Of a stretch of DNA of 58,029 bases, positions 55,480-58,029 are shown in pieces. The DNA is taken from NCBI RefSeq assembly GCF_034718895.1, contig NZ_JAYERP010000003.1:1-58029 (forward strand), in the 5' to 3' direction. Every line of letters begins with the position of its first letter. The stretch's first letter is position 1. The notes under the pieces are model-generated. The model was not told the origin of the DNA. It saw only the letters and a program-made list of their open reading frames with translations, and made no database searches. This DNA comes from Paenibacillus phoenicis (GTDB lineage: Bacteria > Bacillota > Bacilli > Paenibacillales > Paenibacillaceae). Both the position numbers and the translations under genes were made by a program.

Positions 55480-57501
55480 TCATCCCTCCCGCACATTCAA
55501 AAGTTTGGATTCGATAGACTTAAGGTTATTTGCCGCTTTGAATATGCCGGTTACATCCAGGATCAACGCTACGCTTCCGTCGCCCAGCACCGTTGCCCCC
55601 GAAACGCCCTCGACCTGTCCGACATAAGAACCGATCGATTTGACTACAATTTCTTGGCTGCCGATCAATTCATCAACAACCAAGCCGAGCCGTTTTTCCG
55701 CCAGTCCGACAACGACGATAAATACATGTTTTGTTTTTCTTCTGCCGCCGGGCATGCCAAACAGATCGTGCAGAGCGATGAGCGGAACAATTTTTTCTCT
55801 GATTTTGACAACAGCTTGTCCCTTAACGGAGTGGATTTCTTTGTGCGATATACGAACGATTTCGATCACACTGTTCATAGGCAAGGCAAAAGTCGTTTCC
55901 TGCAGCTTAATGAGCAGTCCCCGAAGAATAGCTAAAGTGAGAGGCAGCTTAATCGTGAATTTCGTCCCTTCGCCTAAACGGGTTTCCACATCGATTAATC
56001 CGTTTAATTTCTCGATATGATTGCGGACAATATCCATCCCGACTCCGCGGCCGGATATATCACTGACAGAGGCGGCTGTCGAAAAACCGGGAAGAAAAAT
56101 AAGTTGAATCAATTCCTGCTGAGACATCGTTTCGGCTTCTTGCGCAGTAATCAATTGTTTGCGTATGGCGGATTCTTTTACTTTCTCCGCGTTGATTCCC
56201 GCCCCGTCATCCTCTACCGTCAGCACCACTTGATTTTCTTGATGGGATGCCCTAATTTTGATCATCCCTTTAAGGGATTTCCCTAGTTTTTTTCTAACTT
56301 CCGCTTCTTCGATACCGTGGTCTACGGCATTTCGGATCAGGTGAATCAACGGATCGCTAATTTCCTCGATGACAGTCCGATCCAGTTCGGTTTCTTTCCC
56401 TTCAAGCAGCAGATTCACTTCCTTGTGCAACGTTCGGGATAAATCGCGCACCATCCTTGGAAACCGGTTGAATAACCGCTCGACGGGAAGCATTCGCGTC
56501 TTCATCACGGATTCTTGAAGTTCTCCGATTAGTCGGCCGACATGATTGGAAATCAGCTCCAAATCATCGATCGTTTCATCCGAAGCGTAACGATCGCGCA
56601 ACAAATTTCCGACTTGGGCGATTCTTGTCTGGTCGATGACCAATTCGCCGACCAGATTCATAATGCTATCCAAATGTTCCACATCGACGCGAATCGTTTG
56701 TCCTATTTTCTTCTCTTCTTTGCTGTTCGGGCCGGGGATCGGGTTTTGTTGCCCCGCCTCCTTGTCGGCATCTGTCCGTGGCATGAAAGCATCGGCCAAG
56801 GCCAAGTTCTCATCTGAAAAAGGCGCCACTTCAGCAGCTTCCACATCCATAAGCTGGCTCAACGAATGCTCTAGGTATTCGGAATCCCCGTTCGTCTCGA
56901 CGATATAGGAAACTTCATGGAGATTACTTTCCTCGATGACGCTGTCCAATTCCGGTTCCGTCGAAATAACGTCTCCCCATTTCTTAAGATGATGCAGCAC
57001 AAGGTGTGCCCGAGGAAGCTTCATCTCGCAATGCTCGGATAAACGAACTTTGCAAATCCACTTTTTTAAGCTCTGTTTTTTGCTTTCCAACATCCCGCTT
57101 TTCGATTCGAAGGTCTCTTCCGTCCCATTGCCCAATAGCCGCAATTGCTGCACGATCGCATCGATATTGGTTTTTGTAGCCCCTTCCTGTTCAATTTCCC
57201 TTTTCAACCCGTTTAAATAATCCAAGCATTGAAATAACACATCCACAACCTGCTGCGTCACCGGCAGAAGCTGATTTCGGATCTTGTCTAAAATATTTTC
57301 CATTTCATGGGTCAGTTGCTTCATTTCCTCGAAACCCATCGCCGCGGACGAACCTTTTAATGTATGAGCAATCCGAAAAATGTTTTGTATGATTTGCGGC
57401 GACTCGCCTTGCTGTTCCAAATTCAGAAACTCGATCTCCAGCAATTGGAGCAATTCTTCCGCTTCAGACAGGAAGACTCCCATCATTTCCGAACGATTCA
57501 T
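55480..57501 (-). CDS. cheA: Chemotaxis histidine kinase CheA
   Basis: This 673-residue kinase has P1 Hpt (phospho-His in RIAHTLKGSSAAMGF near residue 46), a P2-like response-regulator docking region (about 150-225), P3 dimerisation (VDVEHLDSIMNLVGELVIDQ), a P4 ATPase (LIRNAVDHGIEEAEVRKKLG, VEDDGAGIN, GRGVGMDIVRNHIEKL) and P5 CheW-like (about 530-665). All catalytic boxes look intact. The ATG follows AAGGGGGG, 13 bases after the first cheW. Confidence 0.93.
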   Translation of the reverse strand: MNRSEMMGVFLSEAEELLQLLEIEFLNLEQQGESPQIIQNIFRIAHTLKGSSAAMGFEEMKQLTHEMENILDKIRNQLLPVTQQVVDVLFQCLDYLNGLKREIEQEGATKTNIDAIVQQLRLLGNGTEETFESKSGMLESKKQSLKKWICKVRLSEHCEMKLPRAHLVLHHLKKWGDVISTEPELDSVIEESNLHEVSYIVETNGDSEYLEHSLSQLMDVEAAEVAPFSDENLALADAFMPRTDADKEAGQQNPIPGPNSKEEKKIGQTIRVDVEHLDSIMNLVGELVIDQTRIAQVGNLLRDRYASDETIDDLELISNHVGRLIGELQESVMKTRMLPVERLFNRFPRMVRDLSRTLHKEVNLLLEGKETELDRTVIEEISDPLIHLIRNAVDHGIEEAEVRKKLGKSLKGMIKIRASHQENQVVLTVEDDGAGINAEKVKESAIRKQLITAQEAETMSQQELIQLIFLPGFSTAASVSDISGRGVGMDIVRNHIEKLNGLIDVETRLGEGTKFTIKLPLTLAILRGLLIKLQETTFALPMNSVIEIVRISHKEIHSVKGQAVVKIREKIVPLIALHDLFGMPGGRRKTKHVFIVVVGLAEKRLGLVVDELIGSQEIVVKSIGSYVGQVEGVSGATVLGDGSVALILDVTGIFKAANNLKSIESKLLNVREG

Positions 57502-57514
57502 ACGGGTTCCCCCC

Positions 57515-57952
57515 TTACCCTACAAGAACATGTTCTAAATTTAAGATGCCGATCAGCCCCTCTTCCGACTGGCCAATCCCTTCAAAATAACTGCCGTCAA
57601 CTCCGGAAACAATTTCGCTAGAAGGCTGGATATCGGCAAACTTGATCACTTGCTTCACTCCATCTACAACGATGCCGATCATTTCTTCGTTATAATTCAC
57701 CACGACGATTCTCGCTTTAGGAATGACGGGCGCCTCTTTCAATTGAAATCTTTTACGCAAGCTGATGATCGGCACTATTCTCCCCCGAATATTCGTAACG
57801 CCTTCCAAAAAAGTCTTGCTGTTAGGGATGGCCGTGATTTTTTGCATTTTGATAATTTCATAGACTTCAGCAAGCTTTAGAGCGTATTTTTCCGCGCCCA
57901 GTTCAATCACGATGTACTGGTCTTGATGCTGCTCTAGCTGTGAAACTTCCAC
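57515..57952 (-). CDS. cheW: CheW coupling protein (first copy)
   Basis: This roughly 145-residue CheW domain has QYIVIELGAEKYALKLAEVY, GVTNIRGRIVPIISLRKRF and MIGIVVDGVKQVIKF. The GTG at 57952 has AAGGGGGTG seven bases upstream; the longer frame to 58027 lacks a site and crosses promoter-like DNA. It is the first visible gene of the che operon; upstream sequence is outside the window. Confidence 0.88.
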   Translation of the reverse strand: MEVSQLEQHQDQYIVIELGAEKYALKLAEVYEIIKMQKITAIPNSKTFLEGVTNIRGRIVPIISLRKRFQLKEAPVIPKARIVVVNYNEEMIGIVVDGVKQVIKFADIQPSSEIVSGVDGSYFEGIGQSEEGLIGILNLEHVLVG

Positions 57953-57999
57953 TTGTTTACACCCCCTTAGGGATATGGAATAGCTGCTAAATAAAGTCA

Positions 58000-58026
58000 T
58001 GTACATTTTGCGACATACGATGTACA
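58000..58026. promoter_or_regulatory. Paired TGTACA palindromes upstream of the che operon
   Basis: TGTACA occurs at 58000-58005 and 58021-58026, exactly 21 bases apart (two helical turns). Each is within an ATGTACA context. They could be a regulator-binding pair in the operon promoter. Confidence 0.35.
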
Positions 58027-58029
58027 ATT

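Overview
The window looks like chromosomal DNA of a Gram-positive, spore-former-type Firmicute. Paenibacillaceae (Paenibacillus or a close relative) is the best guess. The reasons are the DUF485/acetate-symporter pair, an LplABC-type sugar transporter next to a large membrane-bound AraC regulator, lipobox lipoproteins, strong AGGAGG ribosome sites with frequent GTG/TTG starts, and a ComA-like response regulator. Nothing in the sequence fixes the species.

Regions. (1) 0.1-4.3 kb: acetate-type symporter operon, a MarR regulator beside a decayed membrane gene, and an SNF-family sodium symporter. (2) 4.3-10.2 kb: carbohydrate ABC uptake operon (two permeases, binding lipoprotein) with its AraC/HAMP-type membrane regulator. 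(3) 10.4-19.1 kb: UvrD-like helicase, GNAT acetyltransferase, TetR/EmrB-type drug efflux pair sharing a palindromic operator, tRNA-dihydrouridine synthase, a secreted carbohydrate-binding lysozyme-like protein, and an HTH-methyltransferase fusion, with gene scraps in between. (4) 19.7-30.7 kb: an operon of MFS pump, ABC ATPase, FtsX permease and His-rich lipoprotein; a chimeric DJ-1/thioredoxin-reductase pseudogene; an ABC exporter; and a PAS histidine kinase with a ComA-like regulator. (5) 30.8-34.2 kb: a decayed accessory patch with an IS3 remnant, an AT-rich MFS gene with a terminal frameshift, and a truncated serine recombinase. (6) 34.2-49.1 kb: a GC-rich NRPS-independent siderophore locus. 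(7) 49.3-50.4 kb: glycerol dehydrogenase. (8) 50.4-58.0 kb: a compact chemosensory operon cheW-cheA-cheW-receptor-cheR-cheB.

The siderophore locus is two Fur-controlled operons. The first, starting at a near-perfect Fur box (44024-44042), encodes an ATP-grasp ligase, a diaminobutyrate aminotransferase (disrupted), three IucA/IucC synthetases that look like types A, C and B, a SbnG/AcsB-type citrate-forming aldolase and a SbnH/AcsE-type PLP decarboxylase. This set matches achromobactin and staphyloferrin B pathways, but with diaminobutyrate supply as in achromobactin and an extra ATP-grasp enzyme. The second, behind another Fur box (49076-49094), encodes the binding lipoprotein, two FecCD permeases, ATPase and a FhuF-like reductase for uptake and iron release.

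The most unusual protein is the soluble chemoreceptor (803 aa). Its two antiparallel coiled-coil arms each carry about four tandem 56-residue (eight-heptad) repeats placed almost symmetrically around the signalling tip. No sensor domain or membrane segment is visible. The window also holds an unusual number of broken genes: at least eight remnants, chimeras or frameshifts.
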